Positions 11,101-22,482 of a stretch of DNA of 28,051 bases are shown here, piece by piece (the stretch's first letter is position 1; each line of letters starts with the position of its first letter). Below the pieces are notes generated by a model. It saw only the letters and a list, made by a program, of their open reading frames with translations. It was not told the DNA's origin and ran no database searches. A program made the position numbers and the translations under genes. The DNA is taken from assembly GCA_001598975.1 (NCBI GenBank), contig BBXU01001594.1, forward strand, positions 1 through 28,051, read 5' to 3'. This stretch comes from Parachlorella kessleri. Taxonomy: Eukaryota > Chlorophyta > Trebouxiophyceae > Chlorellales > Chlorellaceae.

Positions 11101-14100
11101 CCTTGTCTGCCAGCAGCTGCTGCGTGTCGCGCACAGCCTCCAGCACCTTGAGGGCAGCGTCCTCCAGGCCCTTAAACTCCTGCTTGGAGAGCAGGCAAGG
11201 GAGGCAGGGAGGAGTTGCTTAGCGATTGTGTGAGTCAGGTCGCAAAGCGCTCTTGCGTTTAATGCCGAACATCTTGCGGTGGGTCCAGCTGATGTGCAAG
11301 GTGAAGAAGGTGTTCTTGGAGCTGCCTGAGGTCAGCCACTGGCGTATCAGGAAGCCTCACGGGTGCTGCTGGGCTCACACATACCCAGCCCGCCAGCCAG
11401 CAGAGCCCCTATGGTCGCGACCAAGAGAACACAGTAGAAGGTTAAAGCAGGCGCCCCGGCCCACCTTCATTGTGGTCTCCTGCTGCGCCGCCAGCTTCGT
11501 CTTTTCCTTCTCGCCCTTGTCCAACTCCTTGCGCAGCTTCTCCAGCTGCTTCTGCGTATTGGCGGCCTGCACTCCCCGCTTGGTGGCGTCGCTCTCGCAG
11601 GACCCAATCTCCTGCGCACATCAGGGTGGTACGGGTGCATGGCTGTTCCAATTTACCTTCACCAGGCAGGGATTATCTGACCAGGGATGGGGCGGCCATC
11701 GTGATGATGGCAACCCTCACAAGCCCAGCACTGACCTTTGCCATGTCCCAGCACAACTTTCCACTTCGAAGTTGCAAGGTAGCCCCAATGCACAGCAAGG
11801 TCAAAGTCCTCCCTGCAATGTAGCCAGCTAGCTAGCCATTTTGCTAGCCAACCCCTCTCGGATCCCACCTCCTGCAGTTTGGCCACCAGCGCCCGCTGCT
11901 TTCGTAGCTTCTCCCCGCCCGCGCCCTCGATCTGCTGCTCTAGTGCTGCCACCCGCTGTGTCAGCCCGTCTGACTTGCGCCGTAGCTCTTTCAAGCTCCC
12001 TTCCTCGGCTTGGATCTCCTTGCCGAGGGCCTTGATGCGGGCAGCATCCTCGGAGCTGACCTGCACCATGCAGAAAAGGGGAGTTAAGGTTTCGCTCCAG
12101 CATGGGTGCGACTGAATGGGTGCTTGTGCCATGTGGAGATGCAGGGGTGGGCAAGGTGCATGTGGCAACGGTTGAGCAGATGCACGGATGCCTTCACATA
12201 CCGTACCGGAAAACGAGCTGGATCTCCACACAGAGGGATGCAGAGCCCCGATGCATACATTATCTGGCAACAGTTGCATCCCCAACAGATCAGCCAGTAG
12301 ACGCAAGCTGCATGCGTCACCTGTGCTCCCTGCTGTAGCTCCCCCATGCGCTGCTTCAGGTCTTCTGCCCGTGCTAAAGCAGAATCCGCCTCCATGCGGG
12401 CCTGCAACGGCACACCAGTTTTAGAATCGCGCGGTAGTAATAGTGGCTTCCAGCGGGGATGAGACTGGGCTGCAAGGTGGTCGGCAAGCTCCCCTGTCGA
12501 CTGCTTGGCCTGGCTGGTGGCACAGGGCATCCGCCAGAGGGCAGCACAAGCAGCATCCTGCTGCTCTCTTGTGGAGCACTGAGCTGGGTGGGGTGGGGTG
12601 CTGTGTTGTATTTGGCTCACCTTGGGGATGGCTGTCTCCAACTCTGCCAGCGCCTTCTCAGCCTGCTTGGCCTCTGCTGCTGCCCCGGACAACTGCTGCC
12701 GCGCCACTTGCAGGGCCTGTACGCCTCAACACATGGATGTCATGGCAAGCTTGGGTGTTGTGTACTAGTAGCATGAGTCAGATGCTTCCCTCCTCCCCAT
12801 CATCACCCTAACTTCAAGTAAACACCTAATCTAGTAAACACCTAATGGCCGACAGGCCCCTTCAAATTGGAAATAATTACAAGCTCATTGCACATCTCTC
12901 ATTGCATCAAACCCACCTGCACGCTGCCTTCAAGGTCCTGTTCCGCTGCCTGCAACTCTGCTGCCGCAGCCCTTGCATCCACATTTTTGGGGGCTGCCTG
13001 GCCAACACACATACGGCCGCCCCGTGGCTTGCCGCCACCGCCACTCATAGTGCCCGACTCGTTGATCATCTCACCCTGTACGGGAGGATTGCATAAGTCG
13101 TGGGGGTGCAGCGTTGGTCGTGCATGTGCCGATGGCAAAATACTTAGGCTTCTGGATCGGGCTTGAGAAAAGTTGAAGTGTGCCGGGCCATGCAGGGAGG
13201 ATATATTGCTAGTCTCTGCAGCAAAGAAGGCATACAGAACGTTTAGATGCTCATGTACTCAAACTACAACCAGTTGTGTTGCCGCCCCCCCCCCCCTCAC
13301 TCATCTCCAGCTACCAGCCCCCGACCACTGTCGGGTCTCACCTTGAGCGTGACCACCCGCCGCCAGCGCTTGTCCTGCCCATAGGCGATGCGCGAGGCCT
13401 GCTCCAGATCCCGGGCCACAATGGTATCGCGCATGGCGTAGTAGAAAGCCACCCGCAGTCGCTCGTCGCGGCACTTGACCAGGTCAAATAGCCTGGGCAC
13501 ACCTGCAGCAGGAGCAGCAACACAGGGTAGAGGCTGCGCCAAATATGAGGGAGGAGGGAACCCAGTGCCAGATGCTTGCAATAACTGACCTGGGTATGCC
13601 TGACGGAAGGAGGAGACCAAAGCAGGCAACATCCCCCAAGCACACTCATGCCATTCTCATTATGCTGACCACCGAACCTGCTTCTGCATGAAGTTGGAGC
13701 TACTCCCATGCCCCGCCCCGCCCCACCCTCGCCCCGCGCACCTTCCGGTGGGCTGGCCTTGCCCTGACAGGCCGGCTCCAGGTGCCGCTGCTTCTCCAAA
13801 ATGAGGAAGGTGGCCACACCCAGCTGGCGCTGGCGCAGGAGCTCCACGCAGCGCTGTGCCGCGCTGGTGGTGTCCACCACGATGTAGTCCAGGGAGGGGC
13901 AGGCGGTGGAGGCGGCCACGTCGTACTGGGCATCGATGGCGCCCAGGTCACCTGGCGGGCGGGCAGCAACCAGGGGGATGGGTTGTGGGCAGGGAGAGGG
14001 GCAGTGGGCAGGCGGGTGCTGCTGCCGAAGATTACAAAAGCGGTCATGCGCGTTTGTGTACTAGCCAATCACATGGCGGGGGCAGGTCGCCAGGCTGCTA

Positions 14101-17100
14101 CCTGCACATGTGTCGTGCTAGTCTTGGGCACCAGTAGCTGTTGGTGTCCTCAACTGTTTGCAAAGTCTGCCGGCAAGCCAGGCACATGATCTGCTAGCCA
14201 GCATTGGCTGCGTCCGCCTAACACTCACCCAGCCTGCCGTAGATGCCCTCGATCTCCCCCCTGTCCCGCGCCTGCAGGAGGGCCTTCACCACAGCGCCCT
14301 GCGTCTGCTGCGAGCTCAGGTCGCCTCGCCGCTGCTCCACCCGTCCCCGCACCTCCCTCAGCGCGCCCTCCAGCCGCGACACCTCCGCTTGTGCCGCCGT
14401 CTCAGCCTGCCGGGCACGCTCGGCCTGAGACCTGTAAATAGAGCAGCCAGCAGTGCTTGGTTACTGGTGTTGGAGGGCTACTGAGGCCCAGGCGGACCTG
14501 CGGGGAGGTGGCTTGGCCGCTCTCACACTGAGTCCAGCCGGTGCTGGTGGTACTGGGCAGCCCTGCTAGCTAACATGTGTTTGAAGGGGTGCAACGTGTT
14601 CCCCGTCTGGGTGGTTCTGTGTGCTGTGGACATGACCTGTCAGAGCTGGCAGGGCAGTGCTTAGGGATTGACGTCACACCTAGACCGACACATTAGGCCA
14701 CTTGCCTATACTTCTGAAAAGCAGCTTCCATCTGCTTGATCTCGCCACGCTTGCTTGCAGCAGTCTCGTTGGCTGTTTGCAGTGCCTCCTGCAGCCACGC
14801 AGGCCATGTTCCCTGTGAGATACCTACACACTGATGGGCAGGGCACACCGAGCCAACGCATTCCTGGGAACACAACATTCAACGCTAAAATGGTAAGCCA
14901 GCAGCCCACAGGGCAGGATATGCAGGGCTAAAAAGCCTGCTCTTGCGCCGCACCTGGGCAGTGGCCAGGCGCTCCTGTGCCTCCTCATGCTTGCCGGACA
15001 GCAGGTCCCGCTCGGCAGCCGCCACGTCTATGCGGGACTGCACCTCAGTGATCTGCTTCTCCCACGGGGCCAATTCACTGCGGACCTGCAGGCAAAGAAG
15101 TCCTGGCAAAATGTGAAGTCATTAAGCACAAAGTGGAGGCCCAGCTGTGTGCTGACGCTTTTGTTTGTAAACCCACTGGCAATCATGCCCACCTGGCAAA
15201 CCCCTAGGGAGAGCAGAGTAGCGAGCCCTGGATAGCAGGGGTGGTAACATTGTAGTACAGTCAAACAATACCTCTTCATGTACCCATGAGTTGGTTTCAC
15301 CAAACTCATTTCGGTCAAACCACTCAAAGCAAGCCAACATGTGCCTGGACGCATGGGGGCATCTGCCTGCTCTGTATGCTGAGCTGCCGCTGACGGTGCC
15401 GGCATTCACCTTACGCAGCTGCTGCCGGTAACCCTCCACCTCATCCTTGATGCCCTCCAAGAGCCCCTCCAGCACCTACAGGTTGTTGGCAGAGTGTATG
15501 ATGCTCTTGGGACCAAGCAGTTGGTCTGTCTGCACTCCTGACGCCCACAGCTCACCATCAAAACCCAAGCTCTCAATAACAGTAAGCCAGCCAGACAAGC
15601 AAGCCCTTCCGTGCAGCACCCTGTGCGCGAGGGACCCCCACTCCACTGGGGAATGTTAGTGCATCGGCAACCCTCACTCACTGCAACCATCCAGCAGCCC
15701 CTGCGAACCAATATTGCCAGGCTGACATCGCCCCACCCACCCCCCTAGCCATGGCCGTGGTGACTGCGCACCTCCTCCGCCTTCTTGAGCGTCCCTGCCA
15801 GCTCCTCAGCGCGTGCCTGCAGCTGCGGCACCTCCTGCTGGAGCGCCGTCACTTCCCGCTCCATGTCGCCAGCCTTGGCAGTGTCCTTGGCCAGCTTGTC
15901 ATCCAGCTTCTTGATCTTCTGCTTCAGGAACTTCAGGTCCTCCCTGCAGGCAGGCAGGCAGGCAGCCAGGCAGTGGACACTTCAACAGCCGTCTCTGCCG
16001 GCAAGTACGCCTAGGCTACCTAAAGCAGAGGCGTATGTGGCAGTGCTGCCTTAGGTAGCCTGCCGCTGTTACAAGTGCCCCTGTGCAAAAGATTGGGGCT
16101 AATTGAAGCAAGCAGCTGTCACCAGGCGGTCGGATGCATGCAACAGGTGGCGGTGTGGCTTTTGCGCTGGCTGGCCTGCCCCTCCAGCTGGGTGACTAGC
16201 CTCCGTGCTGCCTACCTGAATTTGATATCCTTGCGCTCAAACTCCTTGAACTCCTCATTGGCCTTCTCCAGCTGCTTCTGGATGGCGGTGTACTCCTTGC
16301 TGACGGTGTTGAACCTACAATGACACAAGGGCCATGGCGCGGGAATAGGGAAGGTGACAAGATGCGGAGGTACAAAAAGTGTCACTGGAAATCGACAGTG
16401 CTGCTGAAACCCCTTCTCCTAGAATATCTTCTTGTGAAGTGCTGTGCTGGTGCAACACGTTATGCCGCTTAAGCCGCATTCCAGGGTTAGGGGACTCACT
16501 TGCCCTCGCGCTCCTTGAGCACACTGTCAAAGTGCTTGAACTTCTCCTTCTCATGGGCCAGCTTCTCCTCCAGCTCTCGAATGTTGCTCTCAATCTTGTC
16601 CACATTCCTCTGCAGGTAGCACCCCATGGGACGGTGTTACCTGTTGAGGCTGACCCTATCACTCGTGCGAAGCTTCAACACCAGCCCACATACCAAGGCT
16701 GCTAAAACATGGTCCGTGCTGTGCTGTGTGTGTGAGATTCTATGCTAACAGCTTGGTACGACTACCTACCACCACTGGGACCTTTTGCGCTGGGACTTGC
16801 CAGCAGAGTGACCCACTCACCTTGCAGCAGCTGACATTTACTTGGGCCACCATGCTGTGCGCGGCTAGGCACTCGCGCTGCTTGGTAAGATAAGCCTCAG
16901 CATCTGTAAGGGGGACAAACAACGGTGCAAAAGTCATGTTTCAATGGTGTTAGTCGATACTTTGAGCTGCTCACGACCCACAGGTGCACCCTGGCCTGAT
17001 ACGTTGAACAAACATTCATATAAAACGCCCCCGGAAAGTGCTCGTGAGTCGACTTGGGCATTGTCTACCTGCACAAGGCCCCACTGCTATGTCTCAAGCC

Positions 17101-18797
17101 TCCAGCAGCAATACTACTTGCTGGTTAAACAAGGCACCAGCCGACTAGCCGGCCCGACGCCTATTGGCTCACTTGTTTTCTCGGCTTCCAGGCCGTCCCT
17201 CTCCTTCTCAGCAATCTTGACGCGCTGCACCATGCCCTGCCGCTTCTCATTCAGCTCCTCCAACCTGCAGAATCCACGATCAGTGACACAGGGAATCACC
17301 TCCTGGGCAAGGCATCCCATCCCAGTCTTCACACAAAAGCTCTGCTATCAAGTAACAGGTGCAAGGCAACAAGTAGCCCCAGTCGTGGCCCTCAGCCACA
17401 CCCGTGGAGGGTGGTTTTGCCTCATGCCCACCCACCCCTAGGTGCCGCACCCCCTCAATCCACCCCTGGCCCTCCCCTCACCGCTTGCTTGTCTCTTCCA
17501 GCTTGGGGATGTACTTGTCAGTGCCAATGATGTCCTCCAGGTACTCCAGCAGCCCAGTCTCATGCTCAGTCTGCGCCTTGGGCTTCATCATACTGATCTG
17601 CTCCACCTCACCCTGCATGCAGGAGGGCAGCAGCCACTCTCCTACAGCCTGCCTAGCAAACTCTGGCTGCCACCATGCTGCTCCTCAGGCTACCACTTCC
17701 TTGCAACTGGGAGCTTGCAATGCGCCGCAGTGCCTGCCTGCCAACAGTGCTGCAAGCTGACCCCTAGTGGCACCAGCGCACTGCTCCGCTGCCACCCCTC
17801 TATCCCGCTGCATGGCTGCCGTCCACCGTTTTCTGTGTCATGCAGTGCCGCCTCCCTTGCCTGCAGGATGAGGAAGCGGTTGTTGTCCAGGTCAATCCCT
17901 TTGCCCTTGAGCAGTTCCGTGACCTCCGTGAAATTGCTGCGCCTCTCGTTGATGTAGTAGTCGCTCTTGTTGGACCGGTGGGCGGTGCGGCTGATGACGA
18001 AAGAGGAGTTGGGCACCACCTCATACCCCTCATCGTCCTGCTCGTGCGCAACACGGCATGCTGTGCCCACAGGTTTCACTGGGGACTGGACACCAGCCGC
18101 CTATCATGGAGCAACATGGATTCTAGCAAAGGGCCTGTGCTGCGTAGGGCACGAGAAATGCCCCGCAGAGCTCCCTGCTAAGTGACCATCCTCTTGCTGG
18201 CTGCACACTGTACTTGCACTTGCTAGCAGGGCTGCCTCTGTTCGAACGCATCTTGGTACAGCGGAAACAGCAACAGGATGGAACTGTTGTCAACCGTTAT
18301 GGTCTTTGCGCTGCTGCACCTACCAGGTCTATGATCTCTTGGAAGTGCACTGACACCTTGGCCATCTCCAGGTTGCGGTGGTGGGTGGAGTTGTGTATCA
18401 ACTCTGAAACCTTGTTGAGGCGCAGCTGCTTGGCGCGCTTGCCAAACACAAAAAGCATCGCATCTATCACGTTGGACTTGCCGCTGCCATTGGGGCCCAC
18501 CACCGAGGAGAAGCACTGCAACAGGCACATCGCAGGCACTGTGGCGGCGTGGAGGAGCAGTGCGGGGTTGGTCACTTGCACACAGCAGCAGCCACCGTTA
18601 CCATGTGCGTTGTAGCTTGGTTCAAACCATGAAGTTTCCATACCAAAGCAGTTCCACCAGCTGGTGGCCGAGCGGGGTCGCACGACACTTGCCTTATGGA
18701 AGGGACCCACGCGCTGCTCTCCCGCATAGGACTTGAAGTTCTCTAGCACCATCTCCCTAATCATTAGGCGGGGCACGGGGCCCCTGTCCCCGGCCAT
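8109..18797 (-). CDS. SMC4: SMC4, condensin ATPase subunit, complete
   Basis: Seen: 28 exons sum to 3750 nt, 1249 residues plus TGA (8111-8109). Exons: 18797-18693, 18515-18324, 18037-17861, 17612-17482, 17264-17173, 16903-16821, 16609-16500, 16314-16216, 15943-15772, 15475-15410, 15085-14954, 14788-14706, 14431-14229, 13951-13742, 13502-13342, 13075-12917, 12716-12621, 12401-12321, 12060-11869, 11611-11465, 11179-11051, 10813-10672, 10432-10362, 10052-9915, 9631-9473, 9108-8949, 8749-8588, 8206-8109. Walker A GPNGSGKS is residues 42-49, the Q-loop glutamine 158, the hinge about 500-690 with the SMC4-typical SGTMSGGG at 679-686, the signature LSGGEK 1129-1134 and Walker B YVMDE 1154-1158; long coiled coils lie between. 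The N-terminal ENFKSYAGEQRVGPFHK and C-terminal TKSVAINPG identify SMC4 rather than SMC1-3. Length matches plant SMC4 (about 1240). Known role: pairs with SMC2 in condensin I and II for mitotic chromosome compaction. The last exon was placed from phase and the plant-like NPG-x-F tail. Confidence 0.98.
10360..10361 (-). other. GC splice donor, SMC4 intron 23
   Basis: Exon 23 ends GAGCTGCAG and the intron starts GCAAGC; the acceptor is TTTGCAG before residue Y1012. Reading on would leave the conserved protein. Confidence 0.85.
10507..10542. repeat. Two copies of a 14-nt direct repeat in SMC4 intron 22
   Basis: GCATGCTTTGTTGA occurs at 10507-10520 and again at 10529-10542, a 22-nt period. It lies in an intron and has no visible coding role; a local slippage duplication is most likely. 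Confidence 0.8.
12817..12846. repeat. Two copies of a 14-nt direct repeat in SMC4 intron 16
   Basis: AGTAAACACCTAAT occurs at 12817-12830 and 12833-12846. On the transcribed (minus) strand it lies upstream of the intron's acceptor-distal half; it is probably a small tandem duplication. Confidence 0.8.
14704..14705 (-). other. GC splice donor, SMC4 intron 12
   Basis: Exon 12 ends AAGTATAG and the intron starts GCAAGT. The acceptor TTTACAG at 14432 restores the frame into RSQAERARQAE. Confidence 0.85.
15947..15972. repeat. (CAGG)n microsatellite beside SMC4 exon 9
   Basis: A short run of CAGG units, ending with an imperfect copy, lies just outside the acceptor of SMC4 exon 9 (15943). On the minus strand it supplies the CCTG-rich pyrimidine tract before the acceptor. 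Confidence 0.6.
16013..16061. repeat. 16-bp near-perfect inverted repeat in SMC4 intron 8
   Basis: Arm 1, AGGCTACCTAAAGCAG (16013-16028), pairs with CTGCCTTAGGTAGCCT (16046-16061) with one mismatch, around a 17-nt spacer. It lies inside the intron at 15944-16215. It could form a hairpin in DNA or in pre-mRNA, or be the remnant of a small inverted-repeat element. No target-site duplication is obvious. Confidence 0.75.
17859..17860 (-). other. GC splice donor, SMC4 intron 3
   Basis: Exon 3 ends at the invariant Q-loop (FLILQ, codon CAG) and the intron starts GCAAGG. The acceptor is ATGCAG before GEVEQIS. The junction is fixed by one of the most conserved SMC4 segments, so the GC donor is very secure. 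Confidence 0.92.
18691..18692 (-). other. GC splice donor, SMC4 intron 1
   Basis: Exon 1 ends GTGGGTCCCTTCCATAAG and the intron begins GCAAGT. The acceptor TTGCAG leads to CFSSVVGPNGSGKS. The joined VGPFHKCFSSVVGPNG is canonical SMC4, so the junction is certain at protein level. Confidence 0.93.
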
Positions 18798-19398
18798 CGT
18801 GGCTGGTACTAGAATCCACCCCTCAGCTGCAATATCTGTGCAGCGGTGCTTAGCGAGGCTCCACTACGGCACCTGCGGCAGGCACATAGCCAGTTCAGAC
18901 CAGAAAGCTGGACATCCACTCCTATAAGGCCGCAAAAATAGCTCCAGAATTCCCCTCTGGTGGCTGCATGACCTTTTGCTTGTAGCTCACCCGTTATTAG
19001 CAAGGTCATGCGCCGCAGGAAGAGTCGTGAACAACCTCCGCAGGCAAGATCGCTCATACCAACAATAAAAGGGAGGTGCGTTTGAAGTGGCACATGCTGA
19101 GGCTGCTGCGTGTATCAGGTGACAAGGCGTTGCAGGGGCGGGTGGCTTGTAGCCTCTCTGAGGTCCATCAATTTAGCTCTACCTATTGACCACTTTATCG
19201 CTGGGTAGGTAGGACCCTCCGCCTTGGTTGTTATTGGCCTTGCCTGAGTTCCACTAGTTCCCCGATGCGCCGCGGCTTCAGATTGACTACAGTAGATAGC
19301 TGACTGGGACCAGAACCTTGTACGATCAGAGGTGACTTTTGCCTCCCACCGCTGAATCCCTCGGCGTAACGCCTTTGACGCTGAAGGACGACAGATTC
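18798..19398. promoter_or_regulatory. Shared divergent promoter region, SMC4 and glycosyltransferase
   Basis: These 601 bp separate the start codons of two genes that point away from each other, so both 5' UTRs and promoters must lie here. A CCAAT box on the minus strand (ATTGG at 19233-19237) is the only classical element I can point to. No E2F-type TTTSGCGC site was seen upstream of SMC4, and there is no clear TATA box. Open frames in the interval lack homology and are likely chance. Confidence 0.6.
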
Positions 19399-22189
19399 AT
19401 GGGGCCGTTCAACAGCAGCAGGTGGTGCTTCTGCGCGGTTCTTGCTGCAACCTTGGCTGTGGTAAGTCACTGCACAACACACAAGCCTGTGGAACATCCA
19501 TCCTACAGCCAGCCCACCACTTACACGCTCAGCGTCCTTCAAGCTGCCAACAAAACCGCTTGGGCTGTCATGCACTAGTAACACGCTTACAAGAACATAC
19601 ACAAACCTATTTCTCCTGAGTTTTGCAGGCCTGTGGTACTGGACTGCGGCAGCTTCAACAGCTTGAGCAGCAGCAGCAGCAGCAGCAAGTCCTGCTACAA
19701 CAGGACCAGCCGCAGGAACAGCAGCTGGAACCTGGCATATTGCTACAGCAAGAGCAGCAGCAGGCAGCCACAATTTTGCAGCATGAGCAGCAGCCACAAC
19801 AACAGCAGCAGCAGCCGCAGTCAGCACTGGATGCCCCGTATGGGTGCCCTGGCAAGCCCAACACTGCGGACTTGCCGGCTTTGAAAATAGAGCAGGTTCT
19901 AAAGACCAAGAAGCCGAGGCAGCCTACAGACGTGACGCTGGTGACGCAGCTCTCCTTTGAGCGGCTGTATATGCTGGAGGGGCAGTGTGATGTTTGGAGC
20001 GGCGTCATCTCCGCTGCCGTCTACATTGCGCTGGTCAAGGGGCGCGCTGTAGTTGTGGAGCTCAATAGCAACCAGGACCCCATGCTGGTCAGCATGGAGC
20101 TGGTGGAGCAGCGGTTTAAGGAGTTCCACGGCATGGCAGAGAGTAAAGGTGAGGCAGCCAGGCACGGCAAGAGTTGCAGGGAGCCGTTCGCTGCCTCGCC
20201 AACATGCAAAAGGGATGCAAGCGGGGGTTGGTGCATCCTCAGCTGCACGGTGTGGGCTTGCCAGAATGCCTCGTGGCATGTTCTGACCCTGCTTTGCCAT
20301 GTTATGTGCTCCTTATGCCAGTCCCTATTGGGCTTCCCTACCTCCACATCCTTCACTGTAGCCTGGGTTAGACCTCACAGTGCGCGTTTTTTATCTTGGA
20401 CCGACTTCCAACATGCTACAGGTGCACTTGCAACTCTGGATAAAGAGCCACATGCTTGCGCCTGTGCAGGGCAGTGCAAGCTGGACCTGCAGCTGGTGTC
20501 CCAGGAAGTGGAGAGCGTCTGGCTGTCGGCGCTCTATCCAGTCAATGCCATGCGTAACCGGGCCCTGGCTGGTGTAGAGACTGAGGTGCGCACGTTATCA
20601 CGGGTAGAGAACACCGGCTGCAAGATTGCTGTGCCGCCTAACCTCCCATTCTGGTGTTTGTAAGTGGCTCGGGCCCGTCGGAGCTAGCGCGTAGTTGACA
20701 GAACACACTTTTCCAGCGCAGTGTAAGACGATGGTAGCTGCTCCCAAGGCTGAAGAGAGGCAGCCCCCAGGCCCCACTTCGTCGCTCTAACGCCCTGTCT
20801 TCGTGCAGGTGGTGCTGCTGCTTGACGTAGACTTCTGGCCCAGCGTGGAGCTGTCTGAGCTCATGTTGAAGCCAGCCAAGTACCAGTCGCTGCTTGCGGC
20901 GGTGAACAGCGGGAACGCCATCGTCTTGCCGGCCTTTGAGACTGCGGACTCCGGCGACATCGGTGTGGAGGTGGCGCGGGAAGTGGTGTTAGGTGCGCGC
21001 AGTGAGCTCTTACAGCCTTCTTCACTGGCAAGCTGGCTAACTCCCAACGTGCCATGTCCAGTTGCATGGATGGGCAGTCGCAACAGATGACAAGGGGAAG
21101 GCCATTGCAGCTGTGACTGGCTGCCTTGCAGTAGCTAGGGAGAGGTAAACGTAACAATGTAGCAAGAGGGAGAGGTGATATGGAAGACATTCTCAGTCTG
21201 TTGCCTAGCTGACCATTCTTTTTCGACCGCAGAGGGCAAGGAGCTGGCGGGCCCCATGTTCTGGGATGGGCGCATCAAGGCATTCCACACGGACCGCTAC
21301 TCTGCGGGCCACCGCGCCACCAACTACCAGAAGTGGGTTACTGCGGCCAGGCCCTACCGTATCAGCTATGAAGAGGTGAGCGGCCTGTTGCCATTACATA
21401 GCAGCCATGTTATGAGATTGACTGCGTGCGCAAGGGCTGTTTGTTTGTCTCTGGCCATAAAGCAGTGCCGCATGCGCACACCCAAGGGCACCTCATGCCA
21501 ACAGTGGATGCCGTTCCCTGTGAACTTGACAAGGCCAAGACCTGTGGAACCGCTGCTCACCTTGCACTGCAGGGCTATGAGCCGTACGTGATTGTGGCAC
21601 GCAAGTATGTGCCCTGGTACGACGAGCGCTTTGTGGGCTACCGCAAGAACAAGGTCGTGCACCTGCTCCACCTGGCGCAGATGGGCATGCAGTTCATTGT
21701 GCACCCCCGCGCCTTTACTGTGCACTCGCCCCACCCGCGGGCTCGCACATGGAAGGTCACACACAAGACAGGCCTGTGGGACCAGGTGCGAATGTGGGCG
21801 GTTACTGCGAGTCGGTCGTGTGGCTGCTGTTGGGGCTCTTGCATGCAGCAACTCCGGTGTGCTACCTGCATATATGTGTATGTTAGTGTTGTCCAGGCAA
21901 CGTGTCTGCCACCTTGTTTGTCCCCATCAGCGCGCACCAGCAACCATCATGTACCCACATGTGTTTTCAGACTTGGTGGCGGCGGCTAGTTGATTTCCTC
22001 TCTTAACCCTCAGTCTTATGCACTTCAGGCTTAAGCAGACTTGTGCCTGCCCTGCTGCAGCTGGCGACCCTCTACCATGAGGTTAAGGTGGGGCTGGAGC
22101 AGAACACGTATGTCCCGGAAGCCATGTACTCTTGTGGACGCCATGTGCTCGGCCCTCAGCTCGGTTCAACAGCTGCATCTGGACGGTGA
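19399..22189 (+). CDS. GT49-family glycosyltransferase (LARGE/B4GAT1-like), type II membrane protein
   Basis: Seen: seven exons, 19399-19461, 19629-20148, 20470-20585, 20809-20992, 21233-21375, 21573-21785 and 22061-22189, sum to 1368 nt, 455 residues plus TGA. Residues ~8-23 form a single hydrophobic signal anchor (CFCAVLAATLAVACG). Residues ~28-90 are a glutamine-rich stem. The catalytic domain runs from about 125 (VTLVTQLSFERLYML) to the end: LYPVNAMRNRAL, then LLLDVDFWPS with the metal-binding DVD at 239-241, TDRYSAGHRATNY, GYEPYVIVAR, YDERFVGYRKNKV and FTVHSPHPRART. These are the landmarks of GT49. Known: in animals GT49 enzymes add glucuronate (B4GAT1; the second domain of LARGE) in the Golgi. 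The donor sugar and acceptor of the algal enzyme are unknown. The usual partner GT8 domain of LARGE is absent. The ATG is the first in frame after an upstream stop. Confidence 0.9.
19660..19830 (+). repeat. CAG-repeat tract encoding polyglutamine
   Basis: Runs of CAG/CAA codons in exon 2 of the glycosyltransferase encode a glutamine-rich segment, including an uninterrupted stretch of seven Q followed by mixed Q/L/E. It lies between the membrane anchor and the catalytic domain, where Golgi enzymes have a flexible stem. Confidence 0.9.
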
Positions 22190-22449
22190 CCCAACTAGGC
22201 TAGCAGCTGGTAGTGCGGCGCTAGTGCAGCGTTCTTGGCCAGGCTTGTCGACAGCTGAGTGGCGAGTATTGAAGAACAGTTTTTCTTGTTGCTTGCTGGT
22301 CGATGGAAGAATGGCAGTAGGTGCAGCAGATCAATAGCAGGTGGGCAGATGCTTGCATCTGCCAGCATCTGGTTTCTAGACATGGGTTGGAACAAGTTTG
22401 GCAGCATTTGTTGGGCATCGATGATAGCTAGCCCCGTTGTTAAATAAGG

Positions 22450-22454
22450 TTACA
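22450..22454 (-). terminator. Candidate poly(A) signal for the coiled-coil gene
   Basis: TGTAA on the minus strand, about 156 nt past the stop codon at 22610, a typical chlorophyte 3' UTR length. Confidence 0.45.
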
Positions 22455-22477
22455 ACTGTATTTCCTTCCCCATAAGA

Positions 22478-22482
22478 TGTAA
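22478..22482 (+). terminator. Candidate poly(A) signal for the glycosyltransferase
   Basis: TGTAA on the + strand, about 290 nt past the stop at 22189; a second TGTAA follows at 22539-22543. Confidence 0.45.

Noticed and set aside
16821..16842. An earlier donor (CAA|GTAAAT) for SMC4 exon 6.
   Set aside because: Both options are in phase, but AAG|GTGAGT at 16820 is a far better donor.
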